Assembly (NCBI GenBank): GCA_963837715.1
Contig: CAWIOF010000002.1
Coordinates: 1-64,000, forward strand
DNA: 64,000 nt
Reading direction: 5' to 3'
DNA from: JANYLB01 sp963837715
GTDB taxonomy: Bacteria; Actinomycetota; Acidimicrobiia; IMCC26256; JANYLB01
The position numbers and the translations under genes were made by a program. Below the pieces are notes generated by a model, which had not been told where the DNA came from, did no database searches, and worked only from the letters and a program-made list of their open reading frames with translations. Shown here piece by piece: positions 35,732-44,504 of this stretch (within the stretch, counting starts at the first letter, position 1; each line of letters starts with the position of its first letter).

Positions 35732-36679
35732 TCAGAGGCGCGGCGCTATCTCGTCGGACCAGAAGCTGAAGAAGCCCTCCTGGTCGGGGCCGATCTGTTG
35801 GACGTAGACCTCGTCGTAGCCGGCGTCGCGGTACTTGCCGATCGACTCCAGATGCACCGACGGGTCGGGGCCGCAACTCAGGCTGTCGGCGACCTGGTCG
35901 ACCGAGACGAGCTCGGCGACCTGCTCGAAGTGCTGGGGTGTCGGTAACTCCTGGCTCAGCTCGCCCGGCACCCCGACGGTGGGCCAGAGGTCGTGCGCGA
36001 GTTCGCGGGCGGCCTCCTCGTCGGGGCCCCAACAGAGCTTCATGAGCCCGAGCTTCGGGCCCTTGCCGCCGGCTCGCTCATAGGCCTCGAGCAGCGATGC
36101 ATCGGGCGCGGTCCCGAAGTAGCCGTCGCCGATCTCGGCCGCCAGGTCGGCTGCCTTCGGCCCGAACGCCGATACGATGACCGGCGGAGGCTCGTCGGGG
36201 ACGGTGTAGAGGCGGGCGTTCTCGACCGTGTAGTGGTCGCCGTGGTGCGAGACGGTGTCGCCGCTCCAGAGCTTGCGCATGATTCCGATCGCCTCGCGCA
36301 GCATGTCGAGACGGACCTCGGTCTCCGGCCACCGGTCGCCGAGGATGTGCTCGTTGAGCGCCTCGCCGCTCCCGACACCGAACGAGAAGCGACCGCCGGC
36401 CATGACGGCGGTGGTTGCTGCCGCCTGCGCGCAGATCACCGGGTGGATCCGCACCGTCGGACACGTGACCGACGTCGCGAGATCGGCCCGCTCGGTTGCG
36501 TGAGCGAGGGCACCCAGCACGCTCCAGACAAAGGGGCTCTGCCCCTGCCGATCCGTCCACGGGTGGAAGTGATCCGACACCGCGACACCGGAGAAGCCCA
36601 CATCCTCGGACTGCGCTGCCCAGCGGACCATGTCGTTCGGGGCCATCTCCTCGCTCGACAACGAGTAGCCGATCTTCAT
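35732..36679 (-). CDS. F420-dependent LLM-class oxidoreductase (FGD-like)
   Basis: 315 residues with the luciferase-like TIM barrel. The sequence SDHFHPWTDRQGQSPFVW matches the F420-dependent glucose-6-phosphate dehydrogenase-related subgroup, as do CPTVRIHPVICAQAAATTAV and FGVGSGEALNEHILG. It should transfer hydride between coenzyme F420 and an alcohol or sugar phosphate. GAGGAGGAA precedes the ATG. It leads a minus-strand operon with the HAD phosphatase (41 nt gap) and the DUF72-ATL gene. Confidence 0.9.
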   Translation of the reverse strand: MKIGYSLSSEEMAPNDMVRWAAQSEDVGFSGVAVSDHFHPWTDRQGQSPFVWSVLGALAHATERADLATSVTCPTVRIHPVICAQAAATTAVMAGGRFSFGVGSGEALNEHILGDRWPETEVRLDMLREAIGIMRKLWSGDTVSHHGDHYTVENARLYTVPDEPPPVIVSAFGPKAADLAAEIGDGYFGTAPDASLLEAYERAGGKGPKLGLMKLCWGPDEEAARELAHDLWPTVGVPGELSQELPTPQHFEQVAELVSVDQVADSLSCGPDPSVHLESIGKYRDAGYDEVYVQQIGPDQEGFFSFWSDEIAPRL

Positions 36680-36993
36680 GGGTTCCTCCTCTGCAGGTTG
36701 GGGCGGTCAGCTCGGGCCGGGGACACCGCGTCGCTCATCGGTCCCAGTGGCGATGGTGGGCGAGTGCGTCGAAGGCCGCCGAGGGACTTCGTGCTGCGCT
36801 TCGAGGGGGGCATTGCGTTCCTTCAGGCTCGAGGGGTGGACCGCGCGAGCTATGCCCTCGTGGACGACCCGTCAACCATCGGACGCAACCATCGGACGCG
36901 ACCGTGCCTCGGCATGCCGGGTGCGACCGACCGGACGAGACATCAATCCCGTCCGGCCGGGGTAGAGATGGGCGACTCAACCGAAGGGCGACG
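36680..36993. promoter_or_regulatory. Divergent intergenic region
   Basis: 314 bp between the F420-dependent operon and the amino-sugar-type operon; it must hold both promoters. The direct repeat ACCATCGGACGC / ACCATCGGACGC occurs at 36877-36900, and the only other element noted is the ribosome-binding site AAGGGCG before ATG 36994. Confidence 0.4.
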
Positions 36994-38007
36994 ATGGCAC
37001 ACATTGCAACCGGGTCCCGAGCCACCAACGCGGCGTTGCACGATCCGAGGGTGACAACGTTGACCGACGCGCAATGGTCGGCTCTCGAATGGTTGCGCAA
37101 CTCCGTCGTGCGACTCGACGAGATGCCACCCGTCGGGGGCGGCGAGACCGGCCGGCGCTGGAAGATGTTGGCCGACATCAGCGCGACCGACCTCGCGCGG
37201 GCGCGTCTCGCCGAAGGGCACGTCGACGCCGTGGCGATCCTCGCCGAGCTCGACGAGCACCGGCCGGGCGGAGACCTCTGGGGAGTCTGGGCCGCCGAAC
37301 CTCATCGGATCCGGGCCGACATAACGGCGCGGGGTTGGCGTCTGGAGGGCGAGAAGCGCTGGTGCTCCGGCGCCACCGGTCTCGACCGCGCCCTGGTGAC
37401 GGCGACCGCTGCCGACGGCGTCCGACTCTTCACGGTCGAGCCGAGACACCTGGAAGCCGTGCCGGGGTCGTGGCCCGCTACGGGGATGGCGGCGAGCGCG
37501 AGCTTCACCATGCGGTTCGACCTCACGATCGGGAGCGATGCTGCGGTGGGCGCACCGGGTGCGTATGTCGATCGTGCGGGCTTCTGGCACGGCGGTGCCG
37601 GGGTCGCCGCCTGCTGGTTCGGGGGTGCGTTGGGCGTGGCGGAGCGCCTCCGGGTGTCTGCGGCGGCTGACGCCTCGCCGGTCCTCGACGAAGCATGGGG
37701 CCGCACCCGAGTCCGGCTGGAGCAGGCCGGGGCGCTCGTGGCTCGCACCGCAGCCGAGATCGACCGGGCTCCCGACGATCTCGCCTGCGCTCGCGGGCGA
37801 GCGCTCGCGCTCAGGCTCGCCGTCGAAGAGGCCGCGCGCGCGACCGTGGTCGAGACCACCCGGGCCCTCGGCCCGGGGCCACTCGCGTATGACTGCGACC
37901 ACGCGCAGCGCGTCGCGGACCTGGAGATGTACCTGTGCCAGCTCCGTCCCGCACCCACCGCCACCACCTACGGTTCGCTGCACCGTGACGAGCCGGTCCG
38001 ATGGTGA
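36994..38007 (+). CDS. Acyl-CoA dehydrogenase-like flavoprotein
   Basis: 337 residues, short for the family (usually about 380-400). Visible features: WGVWAAEPHRIRADITARGW in the middle beta region, GWRLEGEKRWCSGATGLDRA and a helical C-terminal domain (VVETTRALGPGPLAYDCDH). The N-terminal helical domain is reduced. A flavin dehydrogenase role is likely, but the substrate need not be an acyl-CoA. It is the first gene of a four-gene operon; its stop overlaps the start of the PIG-L gene by 7 nt. Confidence 0.82.
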   Translation: MAHIATGSRATNAALHDPRVTTLTDAQWSALEWLRNSVVRLDEMPPVGGGETGRRWKMLADISATDLARARLAEGHVDAVAILAELDEHRPGGDLWGVWAAEPHRIRADITARGWRLEGEKRWCSGATGLDRALVTATAADGVRLFTVEPRHLEAVPGSWPATGMAASASFTMRFDLTIGSDAAVGAPGAYVDRAGFWHGGAGVAACWFGGALGVAERLRVSAAADASPVLDEAWGRTRVRLEQAGALVARTAAEIDRAPDDLACARGRALALRLAVEEAARATVVETTRALGPGPLAYDCDHAQRVADLEMYLCQLRPAPTATTYGSLHRDEPVRW

Positions 38008-38666
38008 CGGCTCCTCGATGGACCGAAGCGGCTCCCCCCTTCCGGCGACGTGTGCTGATCGTCGCGCCGCACCCCGACGACGAGGTGCTCGGGTGCGCCG
38101 GCATCATGCGCTGGCTCGATGCGGCCGGCCTGACCGTCGAGATCGTCGCCGTCACCGACGGCGACGCGTCACACGCCAGGAGCTCACGCGTCACGCCGCA
38201 GCGGCTCGTGGAGATCCGCGCGGCCGAGCGGACCGCCGCCTTGTCCGCCCTCGGGCTCGAGCACCTCTCGGTGCACCGCCTCGGCTTCCAGGACGGCGAC
38301 GTGGCGTCGATGGAGCACGAACTCGTGCGCGCGCTGCTCGTCGAAGGCCACACGACGCTCGTGGTCCCGTGGCGGCACGACGGTCATCCCGACCACGAAG
38401 CGGTCGGTCGCGCCGGGATGGCGGCAGCGATCGCAGCCGGCGCAGCGTGCGTCGAGGTCCCGATCTGGTCCCGCGTGCGTGGCCGCCGATTCCAGCCTTC
38501 CCACGTGCTGGAGCTCGGCTCCCTCCACTCCACGAAGTGTGCTGCGGTCTCGGAGTTCGTGTCGCAGCTCGTGGCCTGGGGACCCGATCCGGTGGACGGG
38601 CCCGTCGTCCATCCCGAGGAGCTGCAGCGGCTCACTTCGAGCACCGAGTTGGCCGGAGCACGATGA
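38001..38666 (+). CDS. PIG-L/LmbE family deacetylase
   Basis: 221 residues. The zinc site is formed by PHPDDE (residues 23-28) and the His of HGHPDHEAVG (around 128-135). PIG-L family enzymes remove N-acetyl groups from GlcNAc-containing metabolites (GlcNAc-PI, GlcNAc-Ins in mycothiol, bacillithiol precursors). Here the partners are a methyltransferase and a GT2, not mycothiol genes. Overlaps both neighbours (7 nt upstream, 4 nt downstream), so translation is coupled. Confidence 0.9.
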   Translation: MVTAPRWTEAAPPFRRRVLIVAPHPDDEVLGCAGIMRWLDAAGLTVEIVAVTDGDASHARSSRVTPQRLVEIRAAERTAALSALGLEHLSVHRLGFQDGDVASMEHELVRALLVEGHTTLVVPWRHDGHPDHEAVGRAGMAAAIAAGAACVEVPIWSRVRGRRFQPSHVLELGSLHSTKCAAVSEFVSQLVAWGPDPVDGPVVHPEELQRLTSSTELAGAR

Positions 38667-39253
38667 CCGAATCGCCTGACGCCCACGCCGCGACTCCGCT
38701 GTCCTACTTCGACGCGATGTGGGAGATGGGCGACGACCCCTGGGACCACGGTGGCCGGTACTACGAGCACCGCAAGTACGCGCTCACAGCGGCGACGTTG
38801 GGGTCGGCACGGTACGGCTCCATGTTCGAACCGGGCTGCGCCACCGGCATACTCACCGGCCTCCTCGCGCCGCGTGCCGCGGAGTATCTCGCCACGGATC
38901 TCCACGCTCGTGCCGTGGCTGTCACCCGACGGCACGTCGCGGAGCTCCCGTGCGTCCGCGTCGAACAAGGAGCGATCCCGGAGGACTGGCCCGACGGTCG
39001 ATTCGACGCGATCGTGTTCAGCGAGGTCCTGTACTACCTCGAGCCGGCGGATGTCGTGCAGACACTTGACCGAGCAGCGGGATCGTCCACGACCGGTGCG
39101 GAGCTCGTCGCCGTCCACTATCGCGAGCCGGTCCGCGAGCACACGCTCCTCGGTGACGAGGTGCACGCGCTCATCTCCGAGCACCCGGCGTGGACGCGCG
39201 TCGCGCAGCATGCTGAGGACCGCTTCCTCCTCGAAGGTTTCGTCCGAAGATGA
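38663..39253 (+). CDS. NodS-like SAM-dependent methyltransferase
   Basis: 196 residues. SYFDAMWEMGDDPWDHGGRY and EHRKYALTAATLG match the N-terminal signature of the NodS group; the SAM motif I is MFEPGCATGILTGLLAP, and FDAIVFSEVLYYL is motif II/III. NodS N-methylates the deacetylated end of rhizobial chitooligosaccharides, so placement straight after a deacetylase is suggestive. ATGA overlaps on both sides join it to the PIG-L and GT2 genes. Confidence 0.9.
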   Translation: MTESPDAHAATPLSYFDAMWEMGDDPWDHGGRYYEHRKYALTAATLGSARYGSMFEPGCATGILTGLLAPRAAEYLATDLHARAVAVTRRHVAELPCVRVEQGAIPEDWPDGRFDAIVFSEVLYYLEPADVVQTLDRAAGSSTTGAELVAVHYREPVREHTLLGDEVHALISEHPAWTRVAQHAEDRFLLEGFVRR

Positions 39254-39966
39254 GCGCGCTGCACGGCATCGCCATCGGAATACCCGCCCGCAACGAGGCC
39301 GCGAGGATCGAGCGCACCCTCGCATCGGTGCTCCACGCCGCGCGTGGGGACCTGCCGGTCGTCGTCGTACTCGCAGCAGATGCATGCTCCGACGCAACCG
39401 AGCTGATTGCTACCCGCCGGCTGCGGGATGCGCCTGCCAACGTCGAAGCATGTGTGATCCGGGTCAACGAGCAGTGCGTCGGCGCCGCCCGCGAGGCGGC
39501 CTGTCGTGCGGCGAGCCACCTCCTGCACCCGCTGACGGGCGGTCGGCGCACGTGGGTTGCGACGACGGATGCCGACACCGTGGTCCCGCCCAACTGGTTG
39601 ACGACGCACCGTCGATGGGCGCGTCGGGGCGCACATGCTGTTGTCGGTATCGTGCGGGTCGACGACTCGGATCCTCTCCCCGATGACGTTCGTGCGCTCG
39701 TCGAGCGAGAGCTCGCGAGCCACGGCTCCCATCACTCTCACGTGTTCGGAGCGAACCTCGGCATCGACACCGCCTGGTGGCGGCGGATCGGAGGTTTCCC
39801 ACCCGTCACCGTCGGCGAGGACCGACTGGTCGTGCAGCGCCTACGCGAGGCAGGGGCTCGCGTCGTCGCGACGACGGACTCGATCGTCACCACCAGTGGC
39901 CGTCTCACACCTCGGGCCGAGGGTGGGTTCGGGAGTCACCTGGCCTCCCTCACAGCGGGCATCTGA
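39250..39966 (+). CDS. Family 2 glycosyltransferase
   Basis: 238 residues. GIAIGIPARNEAARIERTLA starts the GT-A nucleotide-binding fold, VVLAADACSDATELIA follows, the metal-binding acidic motif is TTDADTVVP (near residue 103), and GGFPPVTVGEDRLVVQRLRE holds the catalytic-acid region. There are no membrane helices, so it acts in the cytosol. It probably adds a sugar to the molecule modified by the three preceding enzymes. It closes the operon. Confidence 0.9.
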   Translation: MSALHGIAIGIPARNEAARIERTLASVLHAARGDLPVVVVLAADACSDATELIATRRLRDAPANVEACVIRVNEQCVGAAREAACRAASHLLHPLTGGRRTWVATTDADTVVPPNWLTTHRRWARRGAHAVVGIVRVDDSDPLPDDVRALVERELASHGSHHSHVFGANLGIDTAWWRRIGGFPPVTVGEDRLVVQRLREAGARVVATTDSIVTTSGRLTPRAEGGFGSHLASLTAGI

Positions 39967-40104
39967 CCGGATCGGCGGCATCAAGTCTTCACCAGCCGTC
40001 GCGGGCCGGCGCGTGGTGGGCAAGGAACGGTGGAGTGTGGGCGGGACCTGCGAGGGGTAACGGTGGCTCGAGGTGAGGAAGCGCCTGGTCATCGGAGGAG
40101 CGGT

Positions 40105-40203
40105 ATGGGACTCGCCGTGGACGGTTCGCGAGACGATCGGCGGCGGGAGCGTTCGAGCAAGCCGGGAGCGCTCGAGCGCATGACCGCCCATTGGTCGACA
40201 TGA
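40105..40203 (+). CDS. Short coupled ORF (possible leader peptide)
   Basis: 32 residues (MGLAVDGSRDDRRRERSSKP, ending MTAHWST) with the strong ribosome-binding site GGAGGAG 5 nt before the ATG. Its TGA overlaps the ATG of the 40200 ORF. It is basic and probably unstructured, and may mainly deliver ribosomes to the next gene. Confidence 0.4.
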   Translation: MGLAVDGSRDDRRRERSSKPGALERMTAHWST

Positions 40204-40478
40204 GCGCCGATTGGTTGGGCGGACGCCCCGAGATCGACGTCGAAGAGCTGATCGCCTTGGCCGACTACGTAGCCCCCGCGAACGGTGACCAGCGGACGTT
40301 GGAGCGACGCCGGAGGGAAGGGGCGGTCGTCCTCGTCGAGTGGGTCGACGGCGACCGCGAGTTGCTGCACCGGGCCTGGCGCACGGCAGTCCTGCGCACC
40401 CGGAATGGGGAGGTCCGTCATGCTGCGGCCGAGGTGCTGTGGGACGCGTCCCACCAGGCGACACCCCGGCCCACATGA
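40200..40478 (+). CDS. Small hypothetical protein
   Basis: 92 residues from ATG 40200. The central part is RTLERRRREGAVVLVEWVDG, then RELLHRAWRTAVLRTRNGEV. Codon use is normal for the window. No family is recognised. It has no ribosome-binding site of its own and seems to depend on the overlapping 32-codon ORF. Confidence 0.5.
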   Translation: MSADWLGGRPEIDVEELIALADYVAPANGDQRTLERRRREGAVVLVEWVDGDRELLHRAWRTAVLRTRNGEVRHAAAEVLWDASHQATPRPT

Positions 40479-40598
40479 GAGATCTCGTGGCGCGGAAGGC
40501 ACCGCGGAGACGAGCACGCTTGCTGCCTTTCGGCGAACCCAACGGGTCTCGAACCGGTCTTCAGCGCGTTGCGGCGAAGAGGCGAAGAGGCGGCGCGA

Positions 40599-40946
40599 TC
40601 ACACGGGGGGCGGTCCGCTGGGGTCGGGCACGGCGGCCAGCACCTCGCTGTCCTCGAGGGAGGCCTCGGGCCCGTACCCGAGCACGAGGGTGCCGCGGGC
40701 CCCGCACCGGGGACACGTCACGGGCAACACGGCCACCATGTCGGCGGGGTCGGATGCGCCTTCCATGCGCCGGATCTCGTCGACCGCAACCTCGTCCGGA
40801 TCCATGTCGGATCGACAGGTGAAACAGCGGATGCGACCACCCTCGCGCGCGCCGAACTGGCTCTCGTAACCATCGCGCTCGAACTGCGACACGATGCCGC
40901 GCAACGTCTGGGCTTCGCTCTGGCGGTAACGGTCCGGATTGTTCAC
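40599..40946 (-). CDS. Zinc-ribbon hypothetical protein
   Basis: 115 residues from GTG 40946. Two cysteine pairs, RCFTCRSD and VTCPRCGARG, about 33 residues apart predict a zinc ribbon. The N-terminal part (YRQSEAQTLRGIVSQFERDG) is helical and the end is acidic. It is probably a small nucleic-acid- or protein-binding factor. The divergent neighbour is a PfpI-like gene. Confidence 0.65.
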   Translation of the reverse strand: MNNPDRYRQSEAQTLRGIVSQFERDGYESQFGAREGGRIRCFTCRSDMDPDEVAVDEIRRMEGASDPADMVAVLPVTCPRCGARGTLVLGYGPEASLEDSEVLAAVPDPSGPPPV

Positions 40947-41086
40947 GGTCCACTCGTACCCTCTGGGTCCGCAGCGAAACGAGACTCGAACCCGCGCTGC
41001 GCCGATGATCTCGCGAGTGCGATTGTGCGCGACGGACGACGGGTAGGGGCGGTCACGTCGTAACCGCCTGAGCTGAGGAGGCCGTG

Positions 41087-41641
41087 ATGGCCGGAGCACT
41101 CGAGGGATTGCACATCGCCTTTCTCGTGGCCAACGAGGGGATCGAACAAGCCGAGCTCACTGGGCCGTGGGAGGCCGTAGAGGCGGCCGGTGGCACGCCG
41201 CAGCTGGTGGCGCCCGAGCCGGGTGAGGTGCAGGCGTTCGAGCACCTGACCCCCAAGGACCGCTTCCCGGTCGACTGCACGACTGCGGACGCCACAGCCG
41301 CGCGTTTCCACGGGCTGGTGCTGCCCGGTGGTGTCGCGAACGCCGACACGATCCGCACCGACGGTGAGGCGATCCGCTTGGTCGGCGAGATGGTGGACGC
41401 CAACCTGCCGATCGCTGTGATCTGCCACGGGTCATGGATCCTCACAGAGGTCGATGTGCTCCGTGGAAGGACCTTGACGTCCTGGCCGAGCCTCCAGACC
41501 GATCTCCGCAACGCCGGCGCGCACTGGGTCGACGAAGAGGTGCACGTCGACGGCGCTCTCGTGAGCAGCCGCAAGCCCGACGACCTCCCCGCCTTCTGCA
41601 CGAAGCTGGTCGAGGCGTTCTCGAACGTGGGTGTGGCATGA
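41087..41641 (+). CDS. PfpI/DJ-1 family protein (YhbO-like)
   Basis: 184 residues. FLVANEGIEQAELTGPWEAV starts the fold; Glu in NEGIEQ and Cys in AVICHGSWIL (near residue 110) form the expected catalytic pair; GLVLPGGVANADTIR and PDDLPAFCTKLVEAF follow the YhbO/PfpI pattern. Proposed activities in the family are deglycase/glyoxalase or protease; the real one is uncertain. ATG 41087 lies 5 nt after GAGGAGG-type sequence. Confidence 0.88.
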   Translation: MAGALEGLHIAFLVANEGIEQAELTGPWEAVEAAGGTPQLVAPEPGEVQAFEHLTPKDRFPVDCTTADATAARFHGLVLPGGVANADTIRTDGEAIRLVGEMVDANLPIAVICHGSWILTEVDVLRGRTLTSWPSLQTDLRNAGAHWVDEEVHVDGALVSSRKPDDLPAFCTKLVEAFSNVGVA

Positions 41642-41756
41642 GCAGGACGCAGAGTGCGGCACAGGCAGCAAGAGAGTGCCCATTCGGACCCTCGGCGAGT
41701 GCCGAAGTGCACCGACAACCCGTGTCGAAGTTCGCCGTGCCTCGCGACGTCTGTGC

Positions 41757-42605
41757 CTAGAGGGTGAGGCCTGCGTTCTCGGCCACGAATTGGTTGACGG
41801 AGAAGACCGCGCCCTGCGGGTCCTTGAACGTGGCGGTCTTGACCCAAGGCTCGTCGTGCGGCTCGATCACGACATCGCCCCCCAGGTCGGTGACCTTCTC
41901 GACTACGGCGTTGATGTCGTCGGCGCCGAATGTGACCGACCAGCCCGACGGCGCATCGCTGTCGGCTTTCGCCATTGCGACTGCGTCGATGAACCCGTCG
42001 GGCGCACCCATCTGCGCCATCTGCTCCCGCAGTCCGGGCGTGCTCTCCTCGAGGTGAGCGCCGTACCCTGGGAGCGTCCAGAAGTGTCCGCTCGGGATCG
42101 ACAGGAGCTCCCAGCCGAAGACTGCTGCGTAGAACGCTTCCTCCTTTGCGGGGTCGGGCGTCGTGAGGATGTTGAAGTTCAAGGCGCCGTGCTCGTTGAC
42201 GACGTTGGCACCGATGTTGTCCTTCGCCTCCCAGAGGCAGAAGACGGCTCCCTCTGGATCAGCGACGACGGCCATCCGCCCGGCGTCGCCGACGTCGAAC
42301 GGGTCCTGGAACACCGAACCGCCGGCGGCACGCACCGCATCGGCCGACTCGTCGGCGCTCGCAACCGCAACGTAGGTGTTCCAGACGGTCATGGGCGGCG
42401 CGCCCTCGGGGACCGGTCCGACAGCAGCGACGTCGCCACCTCGGATGCGAGCCATGTAGTACTCGCCGCCCGAATCCTCTGGCATCACGTTCTCGAACTC
42501 CCAGCCGAACAGGCCGGTGTAGAACGGCAGTACCGCCTTGGGGTCGGGCTCGTTGCTGTCGACCCAGCACGGAACTCCGGGGATGTAGCGGCTGCGCTCG
42601 GGCAT
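41757..42605 (-). CDS. Two-domain VOC family protein
   Basis: 282 residues made of two tandem VOC domains (residues about 10-130 and 140-270): PCWVDSNEPDPKAVLPFYTG, AVVADPEGAVFCLWE; then HGALNFNILTTPDPAKEEAFY and FKDPQGAVFSVNQFV. This resembles the actinobacterial 27-kDa antigen/hydroxylase group. The two domains would form an intramolecular metal- or ligand-binding site. AAGGAGGG precedes the ATG. Convergent with the PfpI gene. Confidence 0.9.
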   Translation of the reverse strand: MPERSRYIPGVPCWVDSNEPDPKAVLPFYTGLFGWEFENVMPEDSGGEYYMARIRGGDVAAVGPVPEGAPPMTVWNTYVAVASADESADAVRAAGGSVFQDPFDVGDAGRMAVVADPEGAVFCLWEAKDNIGANVVNEHGALNFNILTTPDPAKEEAFYAAVFGWELLSIPSGHFWTLPGYGAHLEESTPGLREQMAQMGAPDGFIDAVAMAKADSDAPSGWSVTFGADDINAVVEKVTDLGGDVVIEPHDEPWVKTATFKDPQGAVFSVNQFVAENAGLTL

Positions 42606-42927
42606 GTGCCCTCCTTCGTCTGTGGTCGTGGCTTCCTACCCTGCGTTGTCACCGAAATACCACCGCTCATCACCGATTTCTCGCATTGCAGTCCTGACCC
42701 GGAGGGATGAGGACGACCTCCGCCGAGCGCACCTGGTCGAGGTTGCCATGTGCACAGAACGACGGAGGAGGGCTGACGTCGCCGCACGTGTCGGCTCGAG
42801 GTGCTGCCGTAGGGCGGGGCTCCCTTTCCTCGCAACGAGGTCGCATGTCACACCTGGGAGCACCGGTGGTCCGTTCCGGTCATAGCAGTCGACGGCGCTC
42901 GGCCTGGTTGACACCGGTCCCTGCAGA
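42606..42927. other. Gene-free stretch
   Basis: About 320 bp between two minus-strand genes. It must contain the promoter of the VOC gene next to 42605. No gene or repeat is supported. Confidence 0.45.
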
Positions 42928-43842
42928 TCAGTCGGTGAACGGTCTCGAACTGTCGAGGAAGGCGTTGATCAACGGCGCGATCTGGTCGGCGTGCTGCAGC
43001 CACGGCGCGTGACCTCCGTCCACGACGTGGAGATCGGCGTCGATCATCGCGGCGGCCACGCGCTCGCCGACGGTTCCTGCGCCCATCGGGTCGTCTGCGG
43101 CGAACAGCAGGAGCGTGGGTGCCCGAACGAGCGCCAACTGCTCCGCCGTGAGTGCGAGCTCGGGGCGGTTTCCTCGGAGGCGGAGGAGCCGGTGGAGCAT
43201 GGCGAGGAAGGTGGGCTCGAAGTGCCCCAGTCGCTCGGTGGCCAGGATGAGCTCGGCGATTTCCGGCGGGAGCGGATGTTCGTTGACCATCTTCGCGAGT
43301 TGCACGACCTGACGCTCGGAGGGTGGCTGGATCTTCATCATTCGCCGGCCCAGCGTCCGGGTCGACAGCATGCGCATCGGGAGTGGTGCAGACGTGTCGA
43401 GCACGATCGCCGGACACCCGAGATGGACAAGCGCCGCGACCCGCTCGGGCTGCTCTATGGCCAGCCAGGTCGCCCACAGCGAACCGAGCGAGTTCGCGAT
43501 CACGACGGGACGTTCGAGACCGAGTCCGGCGAAAACCTCGGAGAGGAACCGCACGGCGTTGGTGCGTAGGTCGTCGGCGAGGTCAGGACGGGTGTCGGTG
43601 AGTCCGTAGGCCGGGAGGTCGACCGCGTACTGGGTGATGCCGTCGAGCCGGGCCATCAGCGGCGCCAACATGGCGGCGGGGATGCCGATCCCGTTGAGCA
43701 GGACGACGGGCGGACCTTCTCCCGAGACGAGGACGTGCGCCTCCCCCTCGGTCACCGGGGCGTCGACCCAGCGTTCGTCGTAGGTGACTCCGTACCGATC
43801 GAGCACCGCCGCCTGGGACTTCGAAAAGGCCTCGTCGAACAT
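42928..43842 (-). CDS. Alpha/beta hydrolase
   Basis: 304 residues. The oxyanion region is VVLLNGIGIPAAML, the nucleophile elbow is ANSLGSLWA (Ser near residue 119), the acid lies in LLFAADDPMGAGT and the catalytic His in VVDGGHAPWLQHADQ. It fits the MhpC/haloperoxidase-like group and probably hydrolyses esters or C-C bonds. It diverges from a TetR gene 62 bp away and is its likely target. Confidence 0.88.
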   Translation of the reverse strand: MFDEAFSKSQAAVLDRYGVTYDERWVDAPVTEGEAHVLVSGEGPPVVLLNGIGIPAAMLAPLMARLDGITQYAVDLPAYGLTDTRPDLADDLRTNAVRFLSEVFAGLGLERPVVIANSLGSLWATWLAIEQPERVAALVHLGCPAIVLDTSAPLPMRMLSTRTLGRRMMKIQPPSERQVVQLAKMVNEHPLPPEIAELILATERLGHFEPTFLAMLHRLLRLRGNRPELALTAEQLALVRAPTLLLFAADDPMGAGTVGERVAAAMIDADLHVVDGGHAPWLQHADQIAPLINAFLDSSRPFTD

Positions 43843-43904
43843 CGTCTACCTCTGCGCCCATGAGCTTTACGCTGTGTCCACCACATTAGAGAGAGGTTTA
43901 CGTG

Positions 43905-44501
43905 ATGTCAACCACGGCGTCGTACGGCGACCCCGAGACACGCCGTCGAATTCTCGACGTCGCTTGGGACCTGGTCGCCGAGCACGGGGCGAGTGTCAAT
44001 CTGGCCGACGTCGCTGCAGCAGCGTCGGTGTCCCGACAGGCGATCTACCTGCACTTTGGCGACCGCGCCGGCCTGCTCGTCGCGCTCGTCCAGCACATGG
44101 ATGAGACCCTCGACCTCGGCGCATCCCTCGCCGCCGTGCACGCCGCCCCCGACGGAGCGTCGCTGCTCGAGGCGGCCATGCAACTCAACACCACGTTCTG
44201 GGCGCAGGTGCTCCCCATCGCGCAGGTGCTCGAAGCCTCACAGCACACCGACGCCGTGTTGGGAATGGCGTGGCGAGATCGCATGCGGTTCCGATTGTCG
44301 ACGTTCCGAGCGATGGTCGAAGCTCTCGCCGAACGGAACGAGCTCGCCGACGACATCGCCGTCGACGACGCTGCGGCGACTCTGTACGCGGTCGCGCACT
44401 TCGACACGTGGCGAGAACTCGTCATCGAGTTGGGCTGGACCGACGACCACTACGTCAAGTCGATGACCCGTCTTCTGTGCAACGCTCTTCTGGCGCCGTG
44501 A
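43905..44501 (+). CDS. TetR family regulator
   Basis: 198 residues from ATG 43905 (GTG 43902 is one codon earlier). The helix-turn-helix is ETRRRILDVAWDLVAEHGAS and NLADVAAAASVSRQAIYLHF. The C-terminal domain is helical and of unknown ligand. The intergenic region to the hydrolase has repeated TTTACG units (43866 and 43897) but no perfect palindrome. Confidence 0.88.
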   Translation: MSTTASYGDPETRRRILDVAWDLVAEHGASVNLADVAAAASVSRQAIYLHFGDRAGLLVALVQHMDETLDLGASLAAVHAAPDGASLLEAAMQLNTTFWAQVLPIAQVLEASQHTDAVLGMAWRDRMRFRLSTFRAMVEALAERNELADDIAVDDAAATLYAVAHFDTWRELVIELGWTDDHYVKSMTRLLCNALLAP

Positions 44502-44504
44502 ACT

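Noticed and set aside
38001..38666. MshB of mycothiol biosynthesis
   Set aside because: PIG-L motifs fit, but the neighbours (NodS-like, GT2, dehydrogenase) are not mycothiol genes and the protein is shorter than MshB.
40965..41040. Possible tRNA T-arm (GACTCGAACCC)
   Set aside because: No matching acceptor, D-arm or anticodon arm around it on either strand.
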